A stretch of 64,000 bases of DNA from Aphidius gifuensis. Lineage: Eukaryota > Arthropoda > Insecta > Hymenoptera > Braconidae. The translations under genes were made by a program, and so were the position numbers. Every line of letters begins with the position of its first letter. The stretch's first letter is position 1. Shown in pieces: positions 31,021 through 43,124 of this stretch. Under the pieces are notes generated by a model. That model saw only the letters and a list, made by a program, of their open reading frames with translations, did no database searches and had not been told where the DNA came from. Where the stretch lies: positions 12,426,369-12,490,368 of the forward strand of contig NC_057793.1 of the NCBI RefSeq assembly GCF_014905175.1, read 5' to 3'.

Positions 31021-32351
31021 AATTAATTATATCATTTTCAATCATTAAAAATATTCAATCAAAATTTATTCATTTATTCGATATAAAATTGAATATTTTC
31101 ATATTAAAAAATGAAAGAAAGAAAATTTATAAAAATTGCAACAGGTTATTTGTTTTACATTTTTCGATCAACACGACACTCTCGTTCAAGGACACACGTC
31201 AAGCATCGCTTAATTAAATTCAATGTTATTTATTTGTTTCCCCTGCAACCCATATAAAATGGTTGTTCTACAAACCTAGAATTTTTATCGATATCTATGA
31301 CTCTTTCTCCGTGTCATAAATGATTTCTATCTGTAGTTTCTATATATATATATATATACGTATAGTATATACATACTCCTTTCATTTCGTCACACAATCA
31401 TAAAAAATCCATGTGGTATAATGTCCAAAATTCTTTTCAAATTTAATATACTCTCTATGTATTCTAATGATTCTTTTTGAATAAAATTTAAAGTTCGTAT
31501 TTTTTATTTGAATTTGTAATTTATAAAAAATCAAACAATTAAATGTTATTTTATGGGTTCAATTAGGAACGAATATTATTTAAATATTATCCAAAGATGC
31601 GTAAAAAAGTTTGCCTTCATGAAAAGCAGTTACTTAACCTACTTATCGTCCAATAACAGTTTCATGTAGTTAACCTCCTTTTTGCTTATTGGCGGCTCGT
31701 CATCAGCTTATAGACTATATAAGAATTTGCCATGGTGACGCTTCTCTTATTTCAAGTTGAGATGTCGAATAAGAAGTTGATTCATATTCAACCATAAATA
31801 AAGTTCATCAAACATTTGAGTATCATATTATACTTGGAATTCGTTGTAATTCTAATTGATATATTAGGTTTTTTTTATTCTTTATTTTTAATCATGCTAT
31901 AGATTATTCATTTTTTCAAAGCGATTGAATAATAAACGGTACCGTTTATGGTGAAAAAAAATTTTTTTAATCAATTTGTTATGTATATATACATTAATTA
32001 TTTGTATATAAATACATAATTTTTTGGTTGATCTATTGTTATAATCCTGTATTCATAAAATTATGTGTTCAACTTGAATTTCATTTCGAGAATTAGCATG
32101 ATCATTTATGTTTGGGATACTTCATAATTTTTCGATAATACATCTATGTATAATTAATTATATACATAGTATATAATTTCTATATAATAATATGATCTGC
32201 AGAAAATTTTGTTTAAAATTATCTTTATCGTGAAATAATAATGATTAGCAATAGTTATCTGTATTTTCTCCGTTTTTTATACTGATAGCCTAAATAGAAA
32301 AAAAAATTATCTAGATATGAGCGAAGGCTATTGTGGCAGTCATATGGCAGT
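31021..32351. other. Intronic AT-rich stretch
   Basis: No coding sequence. A TATATAAG on the plus strand at 31714 is followed by an initiator-like region and an ATG at 31762, but the frame closes after 11 codons. A TA run lies at 31342-31358. Confidence 0.35.
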
Positions 32352-32359
32352 CAGTGATG

Positions 32360-34005
32360 CAGTGCCGTAACAAGGAATTTTTGTGCCGTGGGCAAAATTA
32401 TATTTTGCGCCCTATTTTTATTGATATAATATATAAAAAAGACATCATTTGTTAGGTGTATTTAACAATAATAAATATAACAAGCAAAACTGCCAGAATA
32501 TATTGAAATTATTTTTTTTTTTTTACATAAAAATTGTTGTGAATAATAATATTAAAGACAAAATATTTTAAAAGTGATATAGATGAAGAATGAATCATTA
32601 CAAAACCAAAACGGTTTTTGTCTTCTGGCGTTGTCACTGAAAAATTCATCTATGATATTATCGAAGTCTATTGAAGATACAATCAATTTGGCTCAATGAT
32701 TTTATTTTATTATAAAAATATTGCAGAGAAATTAATCTAGATTATGAAATGATTTATTTGGTTACATCCATTCCTTAGCAACAGTTGCCAATAGCTTTTT
32801 GATTAATAAATTATGGCAAAGGTTTCTAAGGAAAGGATGTAACCAAATAAATTAATTTGAAATCTAGATTAATTTCTCAGCAATATTTTTTATATTAAAT
32901 AAAAACTTCTGTGTCAAATGGCTGAGGAATAAATCTAAACTAATAGTCATTTTATTTTGTTTCATTCTTTCCCTTAGAAACATTTGCCATAATTAATTCA
33001 TTGAAAAGCTTTTGACAAATATTGCTGAAGAAAGGATGTAACTAAATAAATTAATTGAAAATCCAGATCAATTCCTCAGCCATTTAGCACAATAGGTTTA
33101 ATTTAATATAGAAAATATTGCTGAGAATTAATTTAGACTGAGAATTAATTTATTTGGTTACATTATTCCCTTAGCAACATTTGCCAATAGCTTTTCAATG
33201 AAATAATTACGGCAAAATTAGCTGCGGAAAGTATGTCACCAAATAAGTTAATTCATAATCTAGATTATTTCCCCAGCATTATTTTATATATCAAATCAAA
33301 ATTATTGTGTCAAATGGCTGTGGAATTAATCTAGATTATAAATCATTTTATTTGGTTACATCCTTTCCTTAGCAACATTTGCCAACAGCTTTTTCAGTAA
33401 TCAATTGTGAGAAATGTTAATAAGAAAAGGATGTGACCAAATAAATAAATTCGTAATCTGAATTAATTTCTTAGCCACATCATCTAAATTTATGTCAATA
33501 AAAAAATGATAGGCAAACCTTTAGCATATAGTCAATACAAGTAGAATAAAAATCGGTCCATTATTTTAACTTGCGTTCGTGATTAAGTCGGTTAAAATAC
33601 GATGTTAGTAATAGGTAAAATTAGGTAGAATTTTAGAGTATAGAGGATCGTGTGTTGGCCGTTGTCAGATGAAACAGAAAAAAAATTTCAATCGAAATTA
33701 TTAAGTATTTTTTATTTTACGTTTTATTTTGCATTTTAAATATTGTTTTAGGACGAGTGTCTCTAAACGAAAAATAACAATTATAAGGACGATTATCTTC
33801 AAATTTAGAAAGACAATCATGTTTATGTAATATCCGAATGATCATAAATGACAGTAGTCAATTTATTTCCTGAAAATATAATTTTTTTTTTTTTAATTGT
33901 TTTAAAAAAAATATTTTTTTTCTCGTAACGCGCCTCTAAGTGCGCCCCCCATTACACTGCGCCCTGGGCAGTTGCCCCTCTTGCCCACCCCTTGTTACGG
34001 CACTG
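32360..34005. mobile_element. Nonautonomous hAT-type element, 1646 bp, with 8-bp target duplication
   Basis: The left end is CAGTGCCGTAACAAGG and the right end is its inverse CCTTGTTACGGCACTG. Both sides carry CAGTGATG (32352-32359 and 34006-34013), an 8-bp duplication. The CAGTG start and 8-bp duplication are the marks of the hAT superfamily. There is no transposase. The interior holds a tandem array of palindromic units (32690-33490). Confidence 0.93.
32690..33490. repeat. Four ~200-bp palindromic units inside the hAT-type element
   Basis: Each unit has 'tttggttacatcctttccttagcaac' (split), 'tgccaatagctttt', then the mirror 'ggaaaggatgtaaccaaata' and 'aatctagattaatttc'. Units begin near 32745, 32950, 33155 and 33350. 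Each can form its own hairpin. Confidence 0.85.
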
Positions 34006-35013
34006 CAGTGATGAAAAAGTGGAAGTCGACAGTTTGGCAGTTATGGTGTCACTTAAAACCACAATAAATAGACAGTAAAAAAATAATGTAAAATAAATGT
34101 TGAAAACTCCCTGGTAGAATTCTGTCCAGTTTGGTGAGATTGAATCTCGTGACTAGCTATTTGTGATAGCTAAAAAATGTATACAGTTTCGATGGACAAT
34201 AACTGGCCAGTGAATATCTATTTTACCTACAAATTAAATATATAATTTTTATAAAAACAAAATCAGATCAATCATAATTTTTTCATACAAATTTTATAAT
34301 AAAATATAATATGAACAGAAGCAAAAATACTTTGCGTATTGAAAGACATCGCACGTTAAACGAAATCCGAGATTGGTAGAGTTCCGTCTATAGTTCGGTT
34401 AGATTGAATCTTGTAACTAGCTATTAACAAGCTATAAAATGTATACTAGAAAAAAGGATTTGTTGCCAGAAAATAATTAAACAATAAACGATTCAAAATA
34501 AAAAAAAAGACCTGGTAACGTTTGTTAGGGCATGTGGCCCGCGTTACCCGTTGAAAATATTGAAAACTTTCAATACTCCGGCTAGGGCCATGGTTATCTT
34601 AATTTTTCAGATATAATAAAATTATGGTTTTTAAATAATTTTATGGTTTATTAAAATAAATTTTTATGTTTACTGTTTTTTTTTTCAAAAAATTGAATAG
34701 AAAAAACTCACAATGCGGGCGATGGAGTTTTTTGAGACGCAAAATATAAATCTATTACGGAGTCTCTACTCCAATTTTATTTTGAGTTATTCAATATCTA
34801 ATTTTTTTATATTTGTTTAAAACCGTTATAACTTTATTGGGATAATAAAGATAGACCCCAGGTAGGAATTCTCGGGCTTGACGACCGTGTCAGGCTTGTG
34901 CAAGGGCTGTGTATCAAGCCTTGGTAGCCATAGCGGAAAAAACCCACAATGTGGGCGATAGAGTTTTTTGAGACTCAAAATTAGAGCCTATTACGAAGTC
35001 TTCAATTCAATTC
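34006..35013. other. Intronic stretch with two diverged copies of a short repeat
   Basis: The phrase 'gggcgat-gagttttttgagac' occurs at about 34718 and 34952 with similar flanks, so about 110 bp is duplicated. The repeat at 34503-34598 lies here. No gene. Confidence 0.5.
34503..34598. repeat. GC-rich repeat, copy 2 (inverted relative to 27965-28063)
   Basis: GGTAACGTTTGTTAGGGCAT, then GTGGCCCGCGTTACCC, then TTTCAATACTCCGGCTAGGG. These are the inverse of the blocks at 27965-28063, separated from them by 6.4 kb. Confidence 0.8.
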
Positions 35014-35015
35014 TA

Positions 35016-36996
35016 CACGGAAAAAAATTTATAGTTTTTATTACTATACTTATAGTAAATTCGGACAGCGACAAAAGTATGGTTGAATTTACTATACCGT
35101 ATAGTAATAAAAACTATAAATACAATTTTGGTCACTATACCAGTATAGTAATACTTACTATACTGGTATAGTATATACATGAAAAACGTTAAAAAGTACA
35201 GTTACTATTACTATACTGTATCGTAAATATTACCATACTGTATGGTAAATATTATTGTACTGTATTGTAATCATTATTATACTGGTACAGTTCTTTATTT
35301 ATATGAATAAATTTATTTAATAAAAAAGAAAATTTTTACCAAATAAATCATTTGAATAAGTTGCTTAAAGAAAACAAAAAATAAATTTAAGGCAAGACAT
35401 TCAAAAATATTTAATAAAATTTAAATTTATTTATAATAAAAAATAAAAAAAAACTATAACGAATAATTACTCGAATTTGTAGTTTTTTTTTTTTTTCTTC
35501 AATTTTCTTAGTTTTATTTATAATTTAGCTCAATTTATTATTTGATTACGTAAAAAATTACAAGTGAATTTAGAATTCCGTGTCTCAAAAATTCAACAAT
35601 ATTATTTCATATAAAAACACTTTGTAAATAGGAGAAATTGTTCAAGTGGGCTGAATTAAATTGCAATAAAATATATTGGTCACATCGTAGTTTTGAAAGA
35701 CATCGACTGAGTGATCATGACACTGATCAACATGTTGAAAATATAAATAGCCATATATAAAATCTGTTTCAATAAAAAATTTATCAATATAGATACTGAT
35801 AAATTAGAAGAGGATAGCTCTGATGAAAGATGTGCTGAATCATTAGAAAATTTTCTATTTAGATTTAGATAAACAAGCAACCTTATTCGTTTCTAAATTA
35901 TATAATCTTTATGAATTACCACGAGTCAAAATTACTGAAATTATTATTGAAGTGAAAAAATTATTAAAACTGGAAGCTACTAATATTTGAAATCAGTTAA
36001 CTAATGAAATATCAAAAACTGATTCTCTATGGAAAAAAAAATTTAAAATTTATATATTTTTTGACGTATATCTGAATTACTCAATTACAAAAAAATAAAA
36101 TAAATCATTTCCGTGCTGGAGGCAATAACTTCTGAATTTATTAACAATATTCATGACAATTGGTTTATTCACCACTGGACAAATTTGAAACTGAACAACG
36201 TGCTTTTGAATTTCGTGAACAAAATAATATATAAGTATTTTCCTCGTAAGGATTTCGTTTCAATTATTCCATCAGAAAAAGGACCATGTTTTTATTTGGT
36301 ATACATTGTATATCATATTAAAAATTGAAAATAAAATTTGTATTGTAGTAAAAAAAATCAATTGATATTGAATGAGATGAAATTAAATGAGATTTTGTCA
36401 GGTAATGCAGTTATTACGTACGTAATAACCGTAAACAATCAGAAAAATTTTATACCTAAGCTGTAGTTATACTTGTATAAAATGTATAGTTTTTTAATGA
36501 ATATTTTTTATTTTAAAAAGTAAATAAAAAATATATATTTTTTAGATTTGATTTAAAAATTTATCAAATCCCATATATTATTAACATTGTTTTTTCTGAA
36601 TATTAATATTTATTGAATTTTATCTTCATTATTATTTAACTATTAATATTGATTATAAATTTTTTTTTTTTCAATCAACTATAATGTTTTACTTAGTTAA
36701 AATATTTTTTTATTTTTTAATTAATTTTTTTAAAAAAAAAACATAAATTTACTATACTGTATGGTAAAATATACTATAAGTACAGTTAAATTTACTATAC
36801 CAGTATAGTAAATCTGTATAAAATTTTCTTTTTGTTTTACTATACCGGTATAGTTTTAATTACCATACCAGTATAGTAACCTTAACTATACTTTCTAGTA
36901 AATCTAATTATACTTTTGCCATTGTCCAACTTTACTATAAGTATAGTAAATTTAATCATAAAACATAGTAATAAAAACTATAAATTTTTTTCCGTG
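35016..36996. mobile_element. TA-flanked TIR element (Tc1/mariner-like), 1981 bp
   Basis: The left end CACGGAAAAAAATTTATAGT is mirrored by the right end CTATAAATTTTTTTCCGTG, and TA flanks both sides (35014-35015, 36997-36998). Both ends carry many copies of 'tatactgtatggtaaat'-type words around TATA-C-GTATA palindromes. The flanking sequence is continuous with a related copy at 34740-34800 if the element and one TA are removed. The interior holds a decayed protein remnant. Confidence 0.88.
35680..36290 (+). pseudogene. Decayed zinc-finger-type protein inside the TA-flanked element
   Basis: Broken plus-strand frames give SFERHRLSDHDTDQHVENIN, then after stops KLYNLYELPRVKITEIIIEV and KKLLKLEATN. 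The His spacing at the start looks like the end of a C2H2 finger and the helical middle resembles uncharacterised transposon-linked proteins of insects. Many stops show it is dead. It may be the former coding part of this element. Confidence 0.45.
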
Positions 36997-37044
36997 TACG
37001 TTGAGTTATTTATTGCCTAATTTTTCAAAATTGTTAAAAAAATT

Positions 37045-37163
37045 AGAGATGCCGCGATAATCGATATTATCGCAAGACGATACGATAATCCGATTTTTTG
37101 TCGAATTTTTAGACGATACAATACAATAATCAGCCAATTATCGTATCGTATCGCGGCATCTCT
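37045..37163. mobile_element. 119-bp hairpin MITE
   Basis: AGAGATGCCGCGATAATCG on the left and its near-inverse CGTATCGCGGCATCTCT on the right; interior rich in CGATA/TATCG words. No coding. Confidence 0.88.
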
Positions 37164-37267
37164 AAAAAAATTGATTAAAAATGCTATAACTATTTGAAAT
37201 TGCGCCCTGTAGAAAAATGGCACTATCACAACTGATAAGGGCCAAAAATTGAAAATAAATATGATGA

Positions 37268-39146
37268 TTGCTTTTGGGAAAAAAATGGAACCTAATGGGC
37301 TTCATAGAAGCCAATTCGATTGATAACTTTTATTTTTATCGCGAAATAACAAAAAGTCACACGAAAAGTGAAAACATAAGTGTCCTACGGAACACTAATA
37401 ATCATAAATTCTACCGACATTGCCAAAGTTATATTATCATTGCCCAACAAAAATTTAAATGGACTAGACAATTTATCATCAAACATAATTAAAATATGTC
37501 CTGATGCATTATTGTGTCCTTTAGAATATATATTCAATCTTGCCATCAATCAAGGAGTATACCCCAGTTGTTTTAAAAATTCACTTGTTATACCACTACC
37601 TAAATAGGGTGACCAACAACTGATAGCAAATAATAGGTAAATATCAATCTTACCAGTATGTTCAAAAATATTTGAGAAGTTACTTTACAACATAATTTTC
37701 TCACATTTTAGCCAATATTTATCAAAAACACAACATGGGTTCACCCTGCGCCGTAGTACCTGTTCCAACTTTGTGGAATTTACTGAGTTTGTAATGTCTA
37801 GAGTCAGGAATAAATATCAGGTATACGTGATCTACACTGATATGTCAAAAGCTTTTAATAAGTTAGATTGGCTCATTTTAATTCGCAAACTTATGTACAT
37901 TCAATTTCCAAATGGTATAATCAAACTAATCTGGTCTTACTTAAACGAACGTAAATGCTTTGTAAACGTAAATGGTACATTGTCATTTTCATAAACGCCT
38001 TCGTCTGGAGTTCCACAAGGTTCGAACCTAGGTCCTCTGTTATTTAATATATATATAAATAATCTAGCTGAATATGTAAACTGTTATTCATTGATGTATG
38101 CCGATGATGTTAAATTATTCATGACTATAAATAATGTTAATGACTGCCATTACCTTCAATATAATATTAATAAATTTTCATATTGTTGTGATCAAAATAA
38201 ATTAACAGTCAACACAAGTAAATGCTATATAGTAAATTATGTTAGAACAAGAAAAGTTATCAAATACAATTATAATATCAATAACACAATTATAAATAAT
38301 GTTAATGAGACCACAGATTTAGGGGTAATATTTGATAATAAACTGCTGTTTGACAGACATATTGAATACACCGTTAAAAGAGCAATGTGTGCTTTGTCAT
38401 TTATCATAAAAATAACACAAAACTTCACAAAAATGTCAATAATTGACATGTTATATTGCTCCCTGGTCAGGAGTAAAATCTAATACTGTCTTAACACTTA
38501 CTTGATTAGAAATAAAAAACAATTAAAACTCATCAACTCAGTACAACGTAGGTATCTCAAGCAATTGTTATTTAAGAAAGAAGGTGTCTACCCACCAAAT
38601 GGTATTGATGATGAAATTCTTATTAATAAAACTGGAATTACTCCATTAGCATTAAGACGTGAGGCAGCAATGCTGATGTTCTTCATCAAACTTTTAAATG
38701 GCCTGATAGACTGTCCTGAACTAATTACTAATATTAAAATTGTGACTACAGCCAGAAATTTACGATCTACAACACCATTTGTTTTAGCCTCACCTCTTAA
38801 TACTGTCCAATCATCATTACCAATGAAAAATATTGTTAACTTAATGAACAAAGTGTGTAATAAAACAAACTTATTAGACAGAGTATGTGAGTTTAATAAT
38901 GTACAATACAAATACTTGCTCAAATGCATACGCATATCACACCAATAGTTAAATCATATAAGATAAGAGGAAAAAAAAAAAATAATAATAAATAAAAAAA
39001 ATATATTATGTTAACTTTAATTAATTATTTTTAAGTACAATTTGTTAAATTTATATACATAAATTATATAAATTTTACCCTACAACCCTGTTACTGGTCT
39101 TGTACTGTTGGGTTGAAGAAAATAAATTAATAAAGAAATAAATGAA
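37268..39146 (+). mobile_element. LINE (non-LTR retrotransposon) fragment with reverse transcriptase remains
   Basis: Plus-strand frames in order give NKNLNGLDNLSSNIIK with YIFNLAINQGVYPSCFKNSL, then FVEFTEFVMSRV, YTDMSKAFNKLDW, a PSSGVPQGSNLGPLLFNIYI block, and the catalytic YADDVKLF, followed by the thumb region (CALSFIIKITQNF) and a C-terminal domain ending about 38948. Stops and shifts occur near 37604, 37992 and 38480. The endonuclease and ORF1 are missing, so it is 5'-truncated, as usual for LINEs. The 3' end closes with 'aataaattaataaagaaataaatg'. It resembles the Jockey/CR1-like clades; exact clade not assignable. Confidence 0.88.
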
Positions 39147-39740
39147 TTCTTTTTTTATTTGTTTCTTATCTATTTCTAAGAAAATAGCAAAGGCTATAAT
39201 TTGCATCAATAAAATAAAAAAATTATACCTCAATAACAATAACATAAATTGTAAAGTAAAATCATGTAGCTCATGTCTTTCTCATCAAAAATATTCACAT
39301 CAAAAATAATAGGCACCATGCAATTGTTGATAAATAATTTTCGTTCAACAATTTTTTTTCTATCTATTGTCTGCCATTGCCTGCTAATAAATTCTGTTAT
39401 TATCGGTACATAAATAAATTAGCAAACGTCTTTTTCTTTGAGAAAACAAAAAGAATATGTACTTCTATAAAAAATCAAAAAGAAATAGCTTACTCCAAAT
39501 TTAATATCGTGTTATTATTATTGATGTACGAATCCCGATTTCATGAGTGAAAATTAACTTCTGCTATTTTCTTGAAAATAGATAAGCTTGTAATTTAAAA
39601 AATCCCACGCGTTTGTATATAAACATTTTGGAGTAAATATACATATATTTTTTTTTCGTTGTTTATAGGGAAAAAATTCAATGTTTGTAGAACAAATTAG
39701 TACAAAATATTCTGATCATTTAAGATCTAATGATTCCAAG
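39147..39740. other. Intronic AT-rich stretch
   Basis: No gene or repeat recognised. Confidence 0.3.
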
Positions 39741-40757
39741 TTACCCTAGCAAAAATGCCGATAGTCGGATTGTGCACTGATCTCATACAAAAACGACACA
39801 AAACCGACACACGACTATAAGAATTTCTAAGTCACAAAAATAAATAGTAAGAAGCATTTAAAAAATAAAATATTATGTCTAAAAATTTCTAAATAATATT
39901 TTTATAATTTAAGACACATTAGAATTTTTTTTAAATAATTTTTTTATTGAAAAAACTCAATTCTGTTTATGTATTAACAGTGAGGTTAGCTGTCAGAATC
40001 ATCTATACACGACTGTGAGATTTAACAATTCTCACACAATTCCAACACAATTCCGACACACCACTGTGAGAATTGTAAATCCGACACGATTCCGACACAA
40101 ATCCGACAGTATATTTTTATTTTGTATTTAATATAAAAAAAGAGCATTTTATTAATAAAAATTTTTGTTCAATATTAAAGTTATAATATTTTAATAATTT
40201 TAGGCATATTAGATTTTTTTTTTTTGAATAAATTTTGATAAAAAAAATAATTGGAACCGTCTGTGAGAATTTGCGATTTGCAAAAATTTTTGTTTAATAA
40301 TAAAATTATAATCTTTTAATAATTATAGGCATATTAGATTTTTTTTAAATTATTTTATTAGAGAATTATCACTTTTGGTTTTTTATGAGGTTAATTGTGT
40401 CGGATTTACAATTATTCTCACAGTCGTGTGTCGGAATTGTGTGAGAATTGTAAAATCTCACAGTCGTGTACAGATGATTCTGACAGCTAACCTCGCTTAT
40501 AATACATAAACAGAATTAAGTTTTTTCAATAAAAAAATTATTTTAAAAAAATTCTAATGTGTCTTAAATTATAAGAATATTATTTAGAAATTTTTAGACA
40601 TACTATTTTATTTTTTAAATGCTTTTTACTCTTTGTTTTTGTGACTTAGAAATTCTTATAGTCGTGTGTCGGTTTTGTGTCGTTTTTGTATGAGATCAGT
40701 GCACAAACTGACTGTCGGATTGGTGTCGGATCGGTGTCGCCATTTTCGCTAGGGTAA
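39741..40757. mobile_element. 1-kb foldback element with TTACCCTAGCAAAAATG ends
   Basis: The left end TTACCCTAGCAAAAATGCCG and right end CATTTTCGCTAGGGTAA are inverted. Arms of about 450 bp continue inverted with many 'cgacacaattccgacac' words around a central region near 40150-40330. No coding. Confidence 0.9.
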
Positions 40758-41140
40758 TGAAAAAAAATATGAATGTTAATCTTTTTTCACTCATTAATTT
40801 CAAGGTAAAAAAATTAATAATTGTAGTACCAATTAAAACAATCCAAAAGTCTTCCAATGATTATTTTATAAAACTTTCGCGACTGCAGATAACATGGCTT
40901 ACATGAAAATTAATCTATTTTTTTTTCTTTATATTTCTTTAATTATTATTTGTTTAATTTTTTTATGGTTAACAAATCTATCGAATCATAATAAAGAATT
41001 TGTAGGTTATATTCATTAACATTTTTTTACAGATAAAACGATAATATGATTTACATATGCCACAGTCGGGGTGATACACTCGCTTCTAAAAACTAAGTTC
41101 AGATAGGTAGCTAGGTAAATAGGTTCGATCCCGGAATTTT
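40758..41140. other. Intronic stretch
   Basis: AT-rich; near 41090-41135 a B-box-like 'aggttcgatcccgg' suggests another tRNA-derived fragment, too incomplete to call. Confidence 0.3.
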
Positions 41141-42672
41141 AGTTGCTAAAATTGAGCGACATTTAATTTAATATAATGGTTAAGTCGTTTAAATTGAGGA
41201 CAATATTGATTGAATTAATAGAAAATTGTTTTTATACAAAAGAAAAATGAATTAATTCAAAAAAATTATGAATCAATTTAAAACAAAAAGCGATCTAGTA
41301 AAGACACAAGTTGCTAAAATTAAGCGACACTTAATTCTAATGTGTAAAAGATCCAAGACGATAGTTGCTAAAATTGAGCGACATTTCATTTAATTTAATG
41401 GTTAAGTCGTTTAATTTAGGGAAGTTATAGATCAAATTAATAGAAAATTGTTTTTATTTTTGATTAAAAGAAATGAAAATAAAAAAAAAAAATTTTTTTA
41501 TTATTTTCCCTTTTTTTTCAGGACTTATTGAATTTTACACTTGAAGAATTAATTGTAATTTTTTTTTTTTTTTTTTTTGTCCTAACCGAGCTTCGAACCT
41601 CTGCCTAATCTAAACCTATCCGAACCTATACTTTTAATAGCCAGTGCGTTACCCCCTGAACCATCGCGCGTTAACGTATCAGAGACAAAATTATGAAGTC
41701 TTTGTATCAAAAGTTTCATCATATCCCGATAAGCTGGTTGGTTTTATTTTCGTTACATGTAATTGTTTGAATTTTTATTAATACATTTTTCTGTCACTTT
41801 ATTTAACTGGCTTAAAGAGAAACAAAAAAAGTACCCATCTTACTATAGGCTTTTCGTTATTTTATTTCAGATGTCTCCTTAAAATATTCCATACATATAT
41901 TGTGAAATTTTTTTTTTTAAAAAACCAGTTGAATATTTATATGAAAAAATAGAGTATTAATAAAACTTTAAACAATTACATGTAACGAAAATAAAACCAA
42001 CCAGCTTATCAGGATGTGATGAAACTTTTGATAGAAGGACTTCGTAATTTTGTCTCTGATACGTTAACACGCGATGGTTCAGGGGGTAACGCACTGGCTT
42101 TTAAAAGTATAGGTTTGGATAGGTTTAGATTAGGCAGAGGTTCGAAGCTTGGTTAGGACAAAAAAAAAAAAAAAAAAAAATTACAATTAATTCTTCAAGT
42201 GTAAAATTCAATAAGTCCTGAAAAAAAAGGAAAAATAAAAAAAAAAAATTTTTTTTTTTTATTTTCATTTCTTCTAATCAAAAATAAAAACAATTTTCCA
42301 TTATTGAATCTATAACTTCCTCAAATTAAACGACTTAACCATTAAATTAAATGAAATGTCGCTCAATTTTAGCAACTATCGTCTTGATTAGATCGCTTTT
42401 CTGCTTTAAATTGATTCATAATTTTTTGAAATTAATCGATAATTTCCTCAAGTTAAACGACTTACACATTGAATTAAATTGAATGTCGCTTAATTTTAGC
42501 AACTTGTGTCTTTACTAGATCGCTTTTTGTTTTAAATTGATCCATAATTTTTTTGAATCAATTCATTTTTCTTTTGTATAAACACAATTTTCTATTAATT
42601 CAATCAATATTGTCCTCAATTTAAACGACTTAACCATTAAATAAAATCAATTGTCACTCAATTTTAGCAACT
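41141..42672. mobile_element. 1.5-kb foldback element with tRNA-like sequence in each arm
   Basis: The left end AGTTGCTAAAATTGAGCGAC is mirrored at about 42653-42672. Inverted identity continues through 'ttaagtcgttta' and 'cattttcttt' blocks, the tRNA-like segment (41575-41680 and 42062-42165), and the 'acatgtaacgaaaataaaacc' block near the loop (41800-41945). There is no coding capacity. Confidence 0.85.
42062..42165 (+). repeat. tRNA-like sequence in the right arm (mirror copy at 41575-41680)
   Basis: CGCGATGGTTCAGGGGGTAA acts as an A box; GGTTCGAAGCTTGG is a B-box-like segment about 70 bp on. The left arm carries the same sequence on the minus strand, where the B box is GGTTCGAAGCTCGG. 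Similar units occur at 44867 and 45889, so this is a tRNA-derived family. Confidence 0.6.
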
Positions 42673-43124
42673 TTTGTCTTAACTAGACCGCGTATTTGCT
42701 TGATTTAAGGGATATTTTTGCTTCCTTTTTAGTAGAGTTTCTCTTAAATTAGTTCTCTTTTCTCTTAAATAAAAAAAAAACAGTCTCAATTTAAAGCAAA
42801 TAAATTGTTTTAATTAAAAAATATTTTGCTCAAATTGATACATTTTTTTTTTAAATCAAAGCCTGAAACTTTCAAGCAAAATTTTGCTATATTTTAGCAA
42901 CTTTTTCTCTCAGTGTGTATCGTGTTCTAACGTGATTTTTAATTTGTGCTTGTCTTTAGTATTTTAATTCATAAAAATAAATAGCATGTAAATGATTTGT
43001 TAAATAAATAAACGACTAAGGACAAGCAGTAGCTAAGGAAAAGATGGAGCTAAGGAGTTGATGTTGCTAAAAAAATTATGTTTTTAGCAACATTAATTCC
43101 TTAGCTACATCTCTTTCTTAGCTA
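42673..43124. other. Intronic stretch with 'ttccttagcta' palindromic repeat
   Basis: Around 43020-43124 the words 'gcagtagctaaggaaaag' and 'ttaattccttagctacat' form a palindrome around 'gttgctaaaaaaattatg'. The same unit occurs inside the element at 60285-61680. It is the target into which the next element inserted. Confidence 0.6.

Noticed and set aside
31714..31794. Plus-strand TATATAAG followed by an ATG
   Set aside because: The frame closes after 11 codons and no exon follows in phase, so no gene is called.
38588..38935. 115-codon minus-strand frame opposite the LINE
   Set aside because: Shadow of the LINE C-terminal coding strand.
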